NCBI RefSeq assembly: GCF_012163145.1
Contig: NZ_JAAVTX010000004.1
Location: 620,001-684,000, forward strand
DNA: 64,000 bases
DNA from: Falsiroseomonas frigidaquae
GTDB taxonomy: Bacteria > Pseudomonadota > Alphaproteobacteria > Acetobacterales > Acetobacteraceae
Direction: 5' to 3'
Shown here: one piece after another, positions 16,873 to 24,777 of the stretch
Numbering within the stretch: position 1 is the first letter of the stretch
How the letters are laid out: each line of letters opens with the position of its first letter
Translations under genes and position numbers: made by a program
Notes under the pieces: generated by a model
Databases searched by the model: none
Told to the model about the DNA's origin: nothing
The model's input: the letters and a program-made list of their open reading frames with translations, nothing else

Positions 16873-17706
16873 TCAAGCCTTCGCAATACCGGCGCGAACT
16901 GCGCGCTCGGCCAGCTCATCGCGCCCCTCGCGCATTTCCTCGATGGTGCCGTAGGCCAGCATGTAGTGGCCGCGGTAGCCGGCGCCCTCGATCAGCGCGA
17001 AGGTTGCTTCGAAGTCGACCGTGCCATCTCCCGGCTTGAGATGTTCCTCCTTGCCGCCGCGATTGTCAGCGAGGCGTACCTCCTCCATGCGGGCAGGGCC
17101 GAAGGCTTCGAAGAAGCCGTCGATGCCGACAGGCAGCATGTGGGCGTGATTGGCCGTGAAGGTCCAGCCGATGGTGGCCGGGTCCAGGCGATCGAAGTAG
17201 TAGCGGCATTCCTCAACATCGCTGGCAAGGTAGCGAACCTCGGCATCGGCAGGTTCTGGATTCATGTTCTCCAGCAGCAACCGGATTCCGCGTGACTTGG
17301 CGTAGTCGCCAAGCCACTGCAGGCGCTCCACGCCCTTCGCCATACGGCGTTCATAGTCCCCGGTGAAATGGAACCCGCCATGCATGACGATCCAGCCGGC
17401 GCCGAGTGGCCCTGCGAGATCGATGTAGCGCCGCAGATACTCATCCACCGCCTCGCTCAGGAAAGGGGCGGTCTCAGCCGCATTCACCGCGGACAGCGTA
17501 TGCAGGCCAAGCTGGATGCCAGCCGCCTCCGTGGAACGGCGGACGCCGGCGATGCGCTCCGCGTCGAAGCTGGCGAAGACATTGCCGGTGTCGCCGAGGC
17601 GGACGTCGATCACGCTGACGCCGGATGCGGCGGACCAGGCGACGGCGTCCTCGATCGGCAGCCGGGCGCCGAAGTCGATGCCGATGCGGTCCCTGAAGCC
17701 TGTCAC
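16873..17706 (-). CDS. Sugar phosphate isomerase/epimerase-like TIM-barrel protein
   Basis: This 277-residue protein of the xylose-isomerase-like (AP endonuclease 2 fold) superfamily has putative metal ligands in IVMHGGFHF, LLLENMNPE (Glu), TFTANHAHM (His) and the late LADNRGGKEEH. Relatives isomerise or epimerise polyols, hydroxypyruvate or inosose. The GTG at 17706, with GAGGGG about ten bases upstream, is chosen over a TTG six codons earlier. It is the first gene of the minus-strand operon and ends 17 bases before DUF849 copy 2, implying that it feeds or follows those enzymes. Confidence 0.85.
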   Translation of the reverse strand: MTGFRDRIGIDFGARLPIEDAVAWSAASGVSVIDVRLGDTGNVFASFDAERIAGVRRSTEAAGIQLGLHTLSAVNAAETAPFLSEAVDEYLRRYIDLAGPLGAGWIVMHGGFHFTGDYERRMAKGVERLQWLGDYAKSRGIRLLLENMNPEPADAEVRYLASDVEECRYYFDRLDPATIGWTFTANHAHMLPVGIDGFFEAFGPARMEEVRLADNRGGKEEHLKPGDGTVDFEATFALIEGAGYRGHYMLAYGTIEEMREGRDELAERAVRAGIAKA

Positions 17707-17726
17707 GATGGCTCTGCCCCTCAAGT

Positions 17727-17740
17727 GATTGTTGACGATC
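17727..17740. promoter_or_regulatory. Candidate GntR operator, minus-operon side
   Basis: GATTGTTGACGATC is an inverted repeat (GATTGT / ACGATC around TG) with one mismatch. It lies 20 bases upstream of the isomerase start. It shares the core TTGTTGAC with a second repeat 128 bases away next to the amidase. The arms fit the GT...AC form favoured by GntR/FCD proteins. The regulator may be the one encoded at 21672. Confidence 0.4.
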
Positions 17741-17856
17741 CTGAGGGAAGCCCCAGCAGGGCCACCCTGTCAATGCGAGATTGCCGCGTAAAACGGCACA
17801 TCCTGCCCGGAAAAGGCGCCGTGCCATACAAGCGGCGTATCAGCTATCGTCTTTGG

Positions 17857-17866
17857 TTGTTGACAA
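17857..17866. promoter_or_regulatory. Candidate GntR operator / promoter -35, amidase side
   Basis: TTGTTGACAA has TTGT/ACAA arms around TG and contains TTGACA, a perfect sigma-70-like -35 hexamer at 17860-17865. No convincing -10 was found at the right distance. The core TTGTTGAC repeats at 17729-17736. An operator overlapping the amidase promoter would be a normal repressor arrangement. Confidence 0.4.
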
Positions 17867-17931
17867 GATGATGCTTTGGGATTGCGATGCATCAGAAGCG
17901 CCCACAGGGGCCAACCAGGCCGGAGACCCGC

Positions 17932-19362
17932 GTGAACGACCCGCACGACACCCCGCTGCCCGTTGCTCCGCTCGCCCCCCAGGCCCCCGGACGCCGGATT
18001 GCCTACGACCCGGCACACCCCCTCGCGCGCCCCTTCGTGCCGAACGGTGCCGCCTTTCGCGCTGGCCGCAATTCTCCCCGCGCCTTCCTCGAGGAGCGAC
18101 TGGCCACGATCGAGCGGGATGAACCCGCGATCGCCGCCTTCGTCACGCATGACCTGGAAGCGGCGCGCCGCGCGGCCGATGCATCGATGGCTCGATGGCA
18201 GGGGGGCCAGCCACTTTCGCCGATCGATGGCATGCCGCTGGTCGTCAAGGACATGATCGAGACCATCGACCTGCCGACGCAGATGAACAGCCCGATCTTC
18301 CGGGGCTTCCAGGCGCGGCGCGATGCCGCATGCGTGCGGGCGCTTCGCCAGGCGGGCGCCGTCATCATCGGCAAGACCGTGACAACCGAATTCGCCTGCA
18401 GCAACTCGGGACCGACGCGCAACCCGTATGACAGCAGCCGCACGCCTGGCGGATCATCCTCGGGCTCCGCCGCCGCGGTGGGCGCCGGCATGGCCTCGCT
18501 CGGCCTTGGTACGCAGACACACGGCTCCACCATCCGTCCCGCCGGTTACTGTGGCGCCTATGCGCTGAAGCCCACGCACGGCGCGCTGCATGTCGGTGGC
18601 CTGGCACCGCTGGCGCCAACGCTGGACCATCTCGGCGTGATCGGCGCCAGCCTGGAGGATGTCTGGGCCGGGGCCCGCGCCATCGCCCGCTTCGCGGGCG
18701 GCACGCCACCGCAGCCTGCCCTGGCCGGGCCTGACGAAGCCCCACCCGCACGGGCGCCGCGAACCCTGGTGCGGCTGGACACGCTTGGCTGGCAGGAGAC
18801 GCCACCCTCGTCCCAGGCAGCCTTCGAGGTCGCCATCGAGGCCCTTGCGCGCGGCGGCGTGCGCATCCTGACAGCCGAGAATGATCCCACGACCGCGGCG
18901 CTGGAGCGGGCGCTGCGCGGGATCAACGAATTCGCCAATGACTTGTTGGCCTGGGAGGCGCAATGGCCGCTGCGGGCCTATCGCGCCCATGGCGCCGACA
19001 TGGTCGGCGAGCGCATCCATAACCTGCTGGCACGCGCCGACGGGATGGATGAAGCGCGCTATGTCCGCGCCTTGTCCGACCGTACGAAGCTGCGCGCTCG
19101 GCTGGCGGATTTCGCGGGCCGCGTCGATGGCTTCGTGATGCTCTGTTCATCCGGCCCCGCCATCCAGGACCACGCCTTCACCGGATCGCGTAGCTACGCG
19201 CTGCCCTGGACCTTGTTCGGCGCACCCGCCTACGCGTTGCCACTGCTGGTCGCGGATGAATTGCCGCTGGGCCTGCAGGTCGCCGGCTTTGCCGGACAGG
19301 ATGCGGAAACCTGCGCCATAGCCGCGTGGGTGCGCGATACGCTGCTGCCACACGTCCGATAG
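17932..19362 (+). CDS. Amidase signature family enzyme 1
   Basis: This 476-residue protein has the amidase-signature catalytic set: Lys in PLVVKDMIET (about residue 103), cis-Ser in RTPGGSSSGSAAA and the nucleophilic Ser in GTQTHGSTIRPA. It hydrolyses amide bonds, releasing ammonia or an amine. The GTG at 17932 with GGAG six bases upstream is preferred; an ATG at 17887 would add 15 unremarkable residues. It heads an operon with a receptor, a second amidase and a GntR regulator. The substrate is likely an imported amide, carbamate or cyclic ureide breakdown product. Confidence 0.9.
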   Translation: MNDPHDTPLPVAPLAPQAPGRRIAYDPAHPLARPFVPNGAAFRAGRNSPRAFLEERLATIERDEPAIAAFVTHDLEAARRAADASMARWQGGQPLSPIDGMPLVVKDMIETIDLPTQMNSPIFRGFQARRDAACVRALRQAGAVIIGKTVTTEFACSNSGPTRNPYDSSRTPGGSSSGSAAAVGAGMASLGLGTQTHGSTIRPAGYCGAYALKPTHGALHVGGLAPLAPTLDHLGVIGASLEDVWAGARAIARFAGGTPPQPALAGPDEAPPARAPRTLVRLDTLGWQETPPSSQAAFEVAIEALARGGVRILTAENDPTTAALERALRGINEFANDLLAWEAQWPLRAYRAHGADMVGERIHNLLARADGMDEARYVRALSDRTKLRARLADFAGRVDGFVMLCSSGPAIQDHAFTGSRSYALPWTLFGAPAYALPLLVADELPLGLQVAGFAGQDAETCAIAAWVRDTLLPHVR

Positions 19363-19373
19363 GAGTGAAGACC

Positions 19374-20339
19374 ATGCGTCGCCGACACCTGCTGGCCAGC
19401 CTCCCCGCACTGCTCGCAAGCCCCGCCGTGCTTGCGCAGGGCACCTTCCCCAACCGGCCGATCCGCTTCCTGGTCGGCTTCCCGCCCGGCGGCACGACGG
19501 ATATCGCGGCGCGGTTGATGGCGCCGAAGATGCAGGCGCTGCTGGGCCAGCCGGTGGTGGTGGAGAATCGTGCCGGCGCCCATGGCAACATCGCCTCCGA
19601 GCATGTCGTGCGCTCGGCGCCCGATGGGCACACCATCCTGATGGGAACGATCGGTGGTCTCTCGATCAACCCGATCCTGTACGGTAATCTGAGCTTCGAC
19701 CCGCAGACCGACCTCACCCCGGTCACGCGTGTCGGCATGATCGTCAATGTGCTGGCCATCCCGGCGGACCGCCCTTGGCGCAACGTCCAGGACGTGATCG
19801 CCGCAGCGAAGCAGCGGCCGTTGAACTACGGATCCTCCGGCTCTGGCGGCGCGGGTCACCTGGCGGGCGAGCAGCTCAACCTGATGGCTGGGGTTCGAAA
19901 CGTGCATGTGCCGTATCGCGGCGGCGCGCCGCTGGTGACGGATCTGGTGACAGGTCAGATCGACTTCGCCTTCACTCCCGCCTCCGGCGCCAAGGGGCTG
20001 GCCGAAAGCGGCCGACTGCGGATGCTGGCGGTCTCCACCAAGGCGCGCAGCCCGCTGCTGCCGGATATCGCCGCCGTCTCGGAAACCGCCGGGCTGGGTG
20101 AGTTCGACATGCAGGACTGGAGCGGCCTGATGGCTCCGCGCGCACTGCCTGCACCGATCCTGTCGGCGCTGCATGGCGCGGCGACCGCGGCGCTGCGGGA
20201 TCCGGAACTGGTCGCGGCCCTCGGCGCGCGCGCCATCCAGGCGACGCCCTCCTCGCCAGACGAGCTGGGCGCTTTCATCAAGGCGGAAACGGCGAAATGG
20301 ACGCCGATCGTGCGGGCCTCCGGCGCCACGCCCGGCTGA
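19374..20339 (+). CDS. Bug/TctC-family periplasmic solute-binding receptor
   Basis: This 321-residue protein has a signal peptide (RRRHLLASLPALLASPAVLA, cleavage before QGTF). It has canonical motifs IRFLVGFPPGGTTDIAAR, GQPVVVENRAGAHG, APDGHTIL and the HVPYRGGAPLVTDL loop. The start at 19374 follows AGGAGTGAAGACC, which overlaps the amidase stop. Placed between two amidases, it presumably binds their amide substrate or a related carboxylate. No TctA/TctB genes are nearby. Confidence 0.93.
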   Translation: MRRRHLLASLPALLASPAVLAQGTFPNRPIRFLVGFPPGGTTDIAARLMAPKMQALLGQPVVVENRAGAHGNIASEHVVRSAPDGHTILMGTIGGLSINPILYGNLSFDPQTDLTPVTRVGMIVNVLAIPADRPWRNVQDVIAAAKQRPLNYGSSGSGGAGHLAGEQLNLMAGVRNVHVPYRGGAPLVTDLVTGQIDFAFTPASGAKGLAESGRLRMLAVSTKARSPLLPDIAAVSETAGLGEFDMQDWSGLMAPRALPAPILSALHGAATAALRDPELVAALGARAIQATPSSPDELGAFIKAETAKWTPIVRASGATPG

Positions 20340-20401
20340 ACGATGCTTGAAGTGGCTGCGCCAAGGCGGTAGCAGCCTCCGAAACCAGGGGTAGTTGGCC
20401 G

Positions 20402-21685
20402 ATGACGGCGCCGAGACTGAATGAGCTGACGGCGACCGAGGTCGCGCATCGCGTGGCACGTGGCGAAACAACCGCGCGTGCCGTCATCGAGGCCTGCCTG
20501 GAGCAGGTGGCGCGTCGAGAGGCGGAGGTGATGGCCTTCGCGCATCTCGACGCCGAAGGAGCCCGCGCCGCCGCCGACGCCACGGACCGGCACGGTGCCA
20601 CCATGCCCTTGGCTGGTGCTGGCCTCGGCGTGAAGGACATCATCGATACGGCGGATATGCCGACAGGCTATGGCTCGCCGATCCATCAGGGGCATCAGCC
20701 CTCCGCCGATGCGGCCTGCGTCGCCTTGGCGCGCAAGGCCGGCGCCACCGTGCTGGGCAAGACGGTGACCACCGAGTTCGCCAACATCCATCCCGGGCCG
20801 ACGCGCAATCCGCATGATGCGACGCGCACGCCAGGGGGATCCTCCTCCGGCTCCGCTGCCGCCGTCGCCGCGATGATGCTGCCGTTGGCGCTGGGCACGC
20901 AGACCACCTCCTCCACAATCCGCCCTGCATCTTTCTGCGGCGTGGTGGGCTTCGTGCCGAGCCTGGGCGAGATCCCGCTCTCGGGCGTGCGCACCGCCGC
21001 GCAATCCTTCGACCGCATCGGCGTCTTCGCACGCTCCGTCGCGGATATCGCATCGGCCTTCGACGCGCTGCGCGGCTTGGCCGCGTCCGCGGCGCCGGAG
21101 CCTTTTGCGCCGCGCATCGGCTACTGCCGCGGCCATCTGGCGGAGCGGATGGATGCCGGAACGGCGGAACGGATGGACGCGCTCGCGCTGCATCTGTCGC
21201 GAGCCGGTGCGAATGTCTCGGATGTGTCCGTCGGTCCGACCTTTGTGGGCCTTTCGCAGACGCACCAGGCGATCTCCAGCTTCGAGTTCCTCCGCAACTT
21301 CACCTACGAGATCGAGCACCACTGGTCGCGTATCAGCACCACACTGCGCGAAGGTCGCATCGCCCATGGCCGCGCCTGCAGCCACGCGGAGTATCGGGCA
21401 GCCCTGCAGCAGGCGATCGAGGCGCGCGCTGCGATCGGTGCATTGTTCGAAGGCCGCGACGTGCTGTTGGCCGCCGCCGCGGCCGGCGAGGCTCCGCAAG
21501 GTAGCGCGACCGGCGATTTCCAGTTCTGCGCCATCTGGACCGTCCTTGGATTGCCAGCGCTTTCCCTGCCTCTGATGAGCGGGCCGCACGGACTCCCGAT
21601 CGGCGCGCAGTTGCTGGCCCGACCCGGTGACGAGGCCAAGCTGTTGGCCGCGGCGGAATGGATGATGCGCCATGGCATTGGATGA
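20402..21685 (+). CDS. Amidase signature family enzyme 2
   Basis: This 427-residue amidase keeps the catalytic Lys (AGLGVKDIID), cis-Ser (RTPGGSSSGSAAA) and nucleophile (GTQTTSSTIRPAS). It is shorter than amidase 1, mainly in the C-terminal half, and the two are divergent paralogues. Two amidases in one operon suggest sequential hydrolysis of a diamide or of two related amides. It overlaps the downstream GntR gene by 14 bases, implying coupled translation of enzyme and regulator. Confidence 0.9.
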   Translation: MTAPRLNELTATEVAHRVARGETTARAVIEACLEQVARREAEVMAFAHLDAEGARAAADATDRHGATMPLAGAGLGVKDIIDTADMPTGYGSPIHQGHQPSADAACVALARKAGATVLGKTVTTEFANIHPGPTRNPHDATRTPGGSSSGSAAAVAAMMLPLALGTQTTSSTIRPASFCGVVGFVPSLGEIPLSGVRTAAQSFDRIGVFARSVADIASAFDALRGLAASAAPEPFAPRIGYCRGHLAERMDAGTAERMDALALHLSRAGANVSDVSVGPTFVGLSQTHQAISSFEFLRNFTYEIEHHWSRISTTLREGRIAHGRACSHAEYRAALQQAIEARAAIGALFEGRDVLLAAAAAGEAPQGSATGDFQFCAIWTVLGLPALSLPLMSGPHGLPIGAQLLARPGDEAKLLAAAEWMMRHGIG

Positions 21686-22358
21686 GGCGCCGGCGCTCGG
21701 CCTGGTGCCGCAGACCCATGCCGACCGCGCTTTCGCCAGCATCGAGCATGCCATTGTCACGGGGGAGTTCCAGCCTGGCAGCCGGCTGGGGGAGGAGACG
21801 CTGGCGGCGCGCTACGGCATCAGTCGCGGGCCGTTGCGGGAAGCGCTTCGGCGGCTCGAAGGCCGCGGCCTGGTGGTGCGGCTGCCACATGCGGGCGTCC
21901 GCGTGGTGGCGCTCGACCGGCAGGACCTGATCGAGCTCTATGAGATCCGCGCCAATCTCGAAGGCCTGGCGTGCCGCCTGGCCGCACAACGCGCGACGGA
22001 GGCGGAGATCGCGGCGCTGGAGGCCCTGCTGCATGAGCATGCGGCGGATGCGCGCGTGCGCTCAGGCGAGTCCTACTTCCAGGAGCACGGCGCCTTCGAC
22101 TTTCACTTTGCCGTGGCGGCGCTGTCCAAATCCCGCAGGCTGGAGCAGCTCCTGTGCCACGACCACTATTCGTTGACGCGCCTTTTCCGCTTCCACACCA
22201 GCCACAAGCCGGATCGGGCGCTGCGTGCCTATGATGATCACCTTCGGATCTCGGCTGCCTTGCGCGACCGGGATGGCGAATTGGCCGAGATGCTGATGCG
22301 CAGGCATGTGGAAGCAGCCCGGCGGGAATTGGAGGCGATGGGCCTGCCAGGGCAATGA
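21672..22358 (+). CDS. GntR family transcriptional regulator, FCD subfamily
   Basis: This 228-residue protein has a winged helix-turn-helix (IVTGEFQPGSRLGEETLAARYGISRGPLREALRRLEG, residues about 22-70) followed by an FCD domain (LYEIRANLEGLACRLAA ... FDFHFAVAAL ... AYDDHLRISAALRDRD). It lies at the distal end of the amidase operon, overlapping amidase 2. It is likely an autoregulated, ligand-responsive repressor of that operon. Candidate operators sit in the divergent region at 17727 and 17857. Confidence 0.9.
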   Translation: MALDEAPALGLVPQTHADRAFASIEHAIVTGEFQPGSRLGEETLAARYGISRGPLREALRRLEGRGLVVRLPHAGVRVVALDRQDLIELYEIRANLEGLACRLAAQRATEAEIAALEALLHEHAADARVRSGESYFQEHGAFDFHFAVAALSKSRRLEQLLCHDHYSLTRLFRFHTSHKPDRALRAYDDHLRISAALRDRDGELAEMLMRRHVEAARRELEAMGLPGQ

Positions 22359-22471
22359 CTATTGAGGCGGCAGCGGAGCAGTTGGCCCGCCAGCCATGTC
22401 ATGCTGCCGCAAGGATCAGGCAGCCCGCGACTCTCTGATCGGGCGCGGGCCAGGGCCAGCAGCTTGCGCGG

Positions 22472-22588
22472 TCAGCACCGCCAGAAGGGACGCTCCAGCT
22501 CGCGGCGTGCCTCGTAGTGACTGATGCCCATGTCGCGCAGCTCCCTGTGGTCCAGGCTCCGGCAATGGCGAGTGGCTTCGGCTGGCAC
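22472..22588 (-). CDS. DUF1127 domain mini-protein
   Basis: A 38-codon frame from a GTG at 22588 encodes RSLDHRELRDMGIS followed by EARRELERPFWRC. This is the recognisable DUF1127 core (LDxRELRDIGIS) and the ...ARPFWR end common in alphaproteobacteria. DUF1127 proteins are 40-70 residues, Arg-rich and, where studied, tied to RNA or phosphate/carbon stress responses. The start is uncertain: an in-frame stop lies four codons before the GTG, so the N-terminus is short for the family and may be truncated. Confidence 0.6.
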   Translation of the reverse strand: MPAEATRHCRSLDHRELRDMGISHYEARRELERPFWRC

Positions 22589-22597
22589 CCGTGCGCC

Positions 22598-22744
22598 TCA
22601 GGCCCGTCGCGTGACGAGGACGAACACCGTCAGCGCCGCAACCGCGAGCGCCGCCAGTCCGAGCATCGCGGAGGTGTAGCCGCCGCCCTGCTGCCAGAGC
22701 GCCGCCGGCTTGCTACGCACCGCCCGGCGGACGCGTAGCTGGGC
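22598..22744 (-). pseudogene. Remnant of an MFS transporter C-terminus
   Basis: Between two in-frame stops, the minus strand reads a basic segment followed by GGGYTSAMLGLAALAVAALTVFVLVTRRA-stop. This resembles the last membrane helix and tail of a major facilitator transporter. No start or further transporter sequence is present upstream, where the SDR gene ends at 22748. It looks like the 3' scar of a lost gene. The identification rests on one helix and is tentative. Confidence 0.3.
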
Positions 22745-22747
22745 ACG

Positions 22748-23704
22748 CTACGCAAGCCTGCCACGCGAGACCGGCGAGCCGAAATCCTTGCCGGTCAGAC
22801 GGGCCGAAACCTCCCACAGACGCTGCGCGACACGCACGTCGCGCGCCTGCGGCGCGATGCGGGCCGGCGCCGGCGGTCCGCGCATTTCCCACAGCCAGCG
22901 CCTTCCATGGAAGCTGCCGCCATGCACCGTGGGCGAGGTCGCGGCGAACAGGATCGGCCCCGCGCCGCGCACCGCCGAATGACTGAAGACGCGCGTGCCG
23001 AGCCGCATCATGCGGGTCAGGAAGGGCGGCGTGCCTTCGGAGGCCGGGCCGTTGGAGTAGAGGTTGGTCATGGCCCAGCCGGGATGCGCGGCCACGCTGG
23101 TAAGGCCCCAGCCCGCCGCGTCGCTGCGTCGCTGCAGTTCCAGCACGAACATCAGCACCGCCAGCTTCGACTGGCTGTAGGCCTTCCAGGGCGCGTAGCA
23201 CCGCGCGGCCTGCAGGTCGTCAAAGTCTATCCGGCCCATGCGGTGCGACAGGCTGGTCACGCCCACCACGCGGGCCGCAGGCGCGCGGCGCAGCAGCGGC
23301 AGCAGCAGGGCGGTGAGCGCGAAATGGCCGAGATGATTGACGCCGAACTGCATCTCGAAGCCGTCCGCCGTGACGCGCCGTTGCGGCAGCGCCATCACCC
23401 CGGCGTCGTTCACCAGGATATCCACCGCGTCATGCCGTGCCGCGACCCGCGCGGCGAAGGACGCCACCGAAGCGAGGCACGCCAGATCCAGCCGCTCGAA
23501 GCATACGCTGGCACCAGGCGCATGTTCGGCGATCTGCCGCATGGCCTCGGCACCGCGCGCCGGGTCGCGGCCGGCCACGATCACCTCCGCGCCAGCGGCC
23601 GCAAGTCCTGTCGCCGTGGCGCGCCCGATCCCGCTGGTCCCACCGGTCACCACGGCGCGCCTGCCGTGCAGCGACGGGATGTCGTGCTCGGTCCAGCCTG
23701 TCAT
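22748..23704 (-). CDS. Short-chain dehydrogenase, retinol-dehydrogenase-like
   Basis: This 318-residue SDR has VVTGGTSGIGRATATGL (NAD(P) motif), a VNDAGVM region (usually NNAG, here NDAG), SLSHRMG catalytic Ser and YSQSK as the Tyr-Lys pair. The C-terminal SGAPGWAM-type segment (HPGWAMTNL) is typical of retinol/WW-oxidoreductase-like SDRs. The ATG at 23704 is the last plausible start; earlier in-frame codons run into trxC. It lies 25 bases after trxC on the same strand, suggesting one transcript. Substrate unknown. Confidence 0.88.
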   Translation of the reverse strand: MTGWTEHDIPSLHGRRAVVTGGTSGIGRATATGLAAAGAEVIVAGRDPARGAEAMRQIAEHAPGASVCFERLDLACLASVASFAARVAARHDAVDILVNDAGVMALPQRRVTADGFEMQFGVNHLGHFALTALLLPLLRRAPAARVVGVTSLSHRMGRIDFDDLQAARCYAPWKAYSQSKLAVLMFVLELQRRSDAAGWGLTSVAAHPGWAMTNLYSNGPASEGTPPFLTRMMRLGTRVFSHSAVRGAGPILFAATSPTVHGGSFHGRRWLWEMRGPPAPARIAPQARDVRVAQRLWEVSARLTGKDFGSPVSRGRLA

Positions 23705-23729
23705 GCCTGCCTCCGCTGCGACAGTTGCG

Positions 23730-24170
23730 TCAGCGCGGCGCCGCGGCTTCGGCCCAGGCGATGATGCGACCGGCCGGCATGGCGCCGGCCTGGCGCGCAA
23801 CCTCGCGGCCGCCGGCGAATAGGGCGAGGGTCGGGATGCTGCTGATGGCGAGTTCCCCCGCCAGGGCCGGCGCCTCCTCGGTCGAGACCTTGATCAGCCG
23901 CATGCGCGGCTCCAGGGTTGCTGCCGCAGCCTCGAAGGCTGGCGCCATGGCGCGGCAGGGGCCGCACCAGGAAGCCCAGAAATCCACCAGTAGCGGCAAT
24001 CCGCTGAGGCGCAGGTGGCGCCGGAAACGTTCCTCGGACAGCGCCAGCGGCTTGCCCTGAAACAGGGGCGATTTGCACGCACCGCAGCGCGGCCCATCGC
24101 CGAGGCGCGCCGTGGGCACGCGGTTGATCGCGTCGCATTGCGGGCAGAGAATCTGGGTCATCTCGGTCAT
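23730..24170 (-). CDS. trxC: Thioredoxin 2 (zinc-ribbon thioredoxin)
   Basis: This 146-residue protein has a zinc ribbon (CPQCD near residue 8 and CGAC about 25 residues on) preceding a thioredoxin domain with active site WASWCGPCR and the cis-proline SSIPTLALF. This is the TrxC layout, a cytosolic disulfide reductase linked to oxidative stress. The second ATG at 24170 has a better Shine-Dalgarno distance (AAGGAAGG, seven bases) than the ATG at 24176. A decayed DsbA-like gene lies upstream on the same strand, hinting at an older thiol-redox cluster. Confidence 0.92.
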   Translation of the reverse strand: MTEMTQILCPQCDAINRVPTARLGDGPRCGACKSPLFQGKPLALSEERFRRHLRLSGLPLLVDFWASWCGPCRAMAPAFEAAAATLEPRMRLIKVSTEEAPALAGELAISSIPTLALFAGGREVARQAGAMPAGRIIAWAEAAAPR

Positions 24171-24379
24171 GGTCATGCCTTCCTTCACGGCGCCAGCAGC
24201 AGGGATGGGCTGACGAACAGCGTGGTCCGCGTCGAAGGATTGAGCGCCTCGCGCAATTGCGCCGCCTGGTCGACCATCATGTATCCCGCCGCAGGAGAAG
24301 ACCAGATCGGCTTGCCCGGCCACGCGCGCAGCCTCGCCTGACGTGGGGCCGAGGCCGAAGCCCGGGCGCGGCGCTCTGG
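24171..24379. other. Non-coding or decayed stretch upstream of trxC
   Basis: This stretch holds the trxC leader. On the minus strand it also carries an open frame continuing from the DsbA-like remnant and ending at 24185 with a tail reading VDQAAQLREALNPSTRTTLF. I do not recognise that tail; it may be a fragment of another degraded gene. No intact gene was seen. Confidence 0.4.
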
Positions 24380-24645
24380 CTGAGCGGGCCGGCCAGGGGC
24401 CTGGGCTGCGGTCTCCACCAGGTTCTCGTAGACCACCGCGCCCGGCAGGATGATCACGAAGGCCGGCGTGCCCTGCAGACGATCGACAGGGCCTGCATAG
24501 CGACGCGCCCCGGGCTCTGCTCGACCTCGCCGGCCCCCGCCGCCGGGCGGATCATGGAGCCGTCGAGCTGCCGCCCAGCCTTGAACAGGGCGTCGTTCAC
24601 CGGCGCGAAGCGGCCCTGCAGATCGGCTGTCCTCGCAAAACAGGT
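24380..24645 (-). pseudogene. Frameshifted DsbA-family thiol oxidoreductase remnant
   Basis: On the minus strand one frame reads GRFAPVNDALFKAGRQLDGSM... down to about 24460. A second frame then continues LQGTPAFVIILPGAVVYENLVETAAQA. Together these match the C-terminal half of bacterial DsbA-like proteins (QGKFxxFHDALF, then the cis-Pro region GTPAFVIGD..LVPGAV..ENL). The frames differ near 24470-24490 and no CxxC-bearing N-terminus is left, so the gene is broken. The assignment comes from motif order only. Confidence 0.5.
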
Positions 24646-24721
24646 TTGGGCGCCCGGGAACACGGCTGTGGCTTCAAGTCCGGCACGACCTGAGACAGTC
24701 TGGGCTCTCACGGCTGCATCG

Positions 24722-24742
24722 CGCCCGGCTCCTAGCCGGGCG
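24722..24742. terminator. Stem-loop upstream of the M20 gene
   Basis: A nine-base perfect GC stem with a three-base loop (CGCCCGGCT-CCT-AGCCGGGCG) ends 35 bases before the M20 start. It could terminate transcription entering from the left or act in the 5' leader of the M20 mRNA. There is no T-run. Confidence 0.4.
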
Positions 24743-24777
24743 GCGGCGCCACCTGGGACAGACAGAGGAACAACGAC

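Noticed and set aside
22359-22471. Possible long-loop hairpin (GCGGCAGC at 22367 and GCTGCCGC at 22403) after the GntR gene
   Set aside because: The 28-base loop makes it weak, and with GC-rich sequence such pairings arise by chance.
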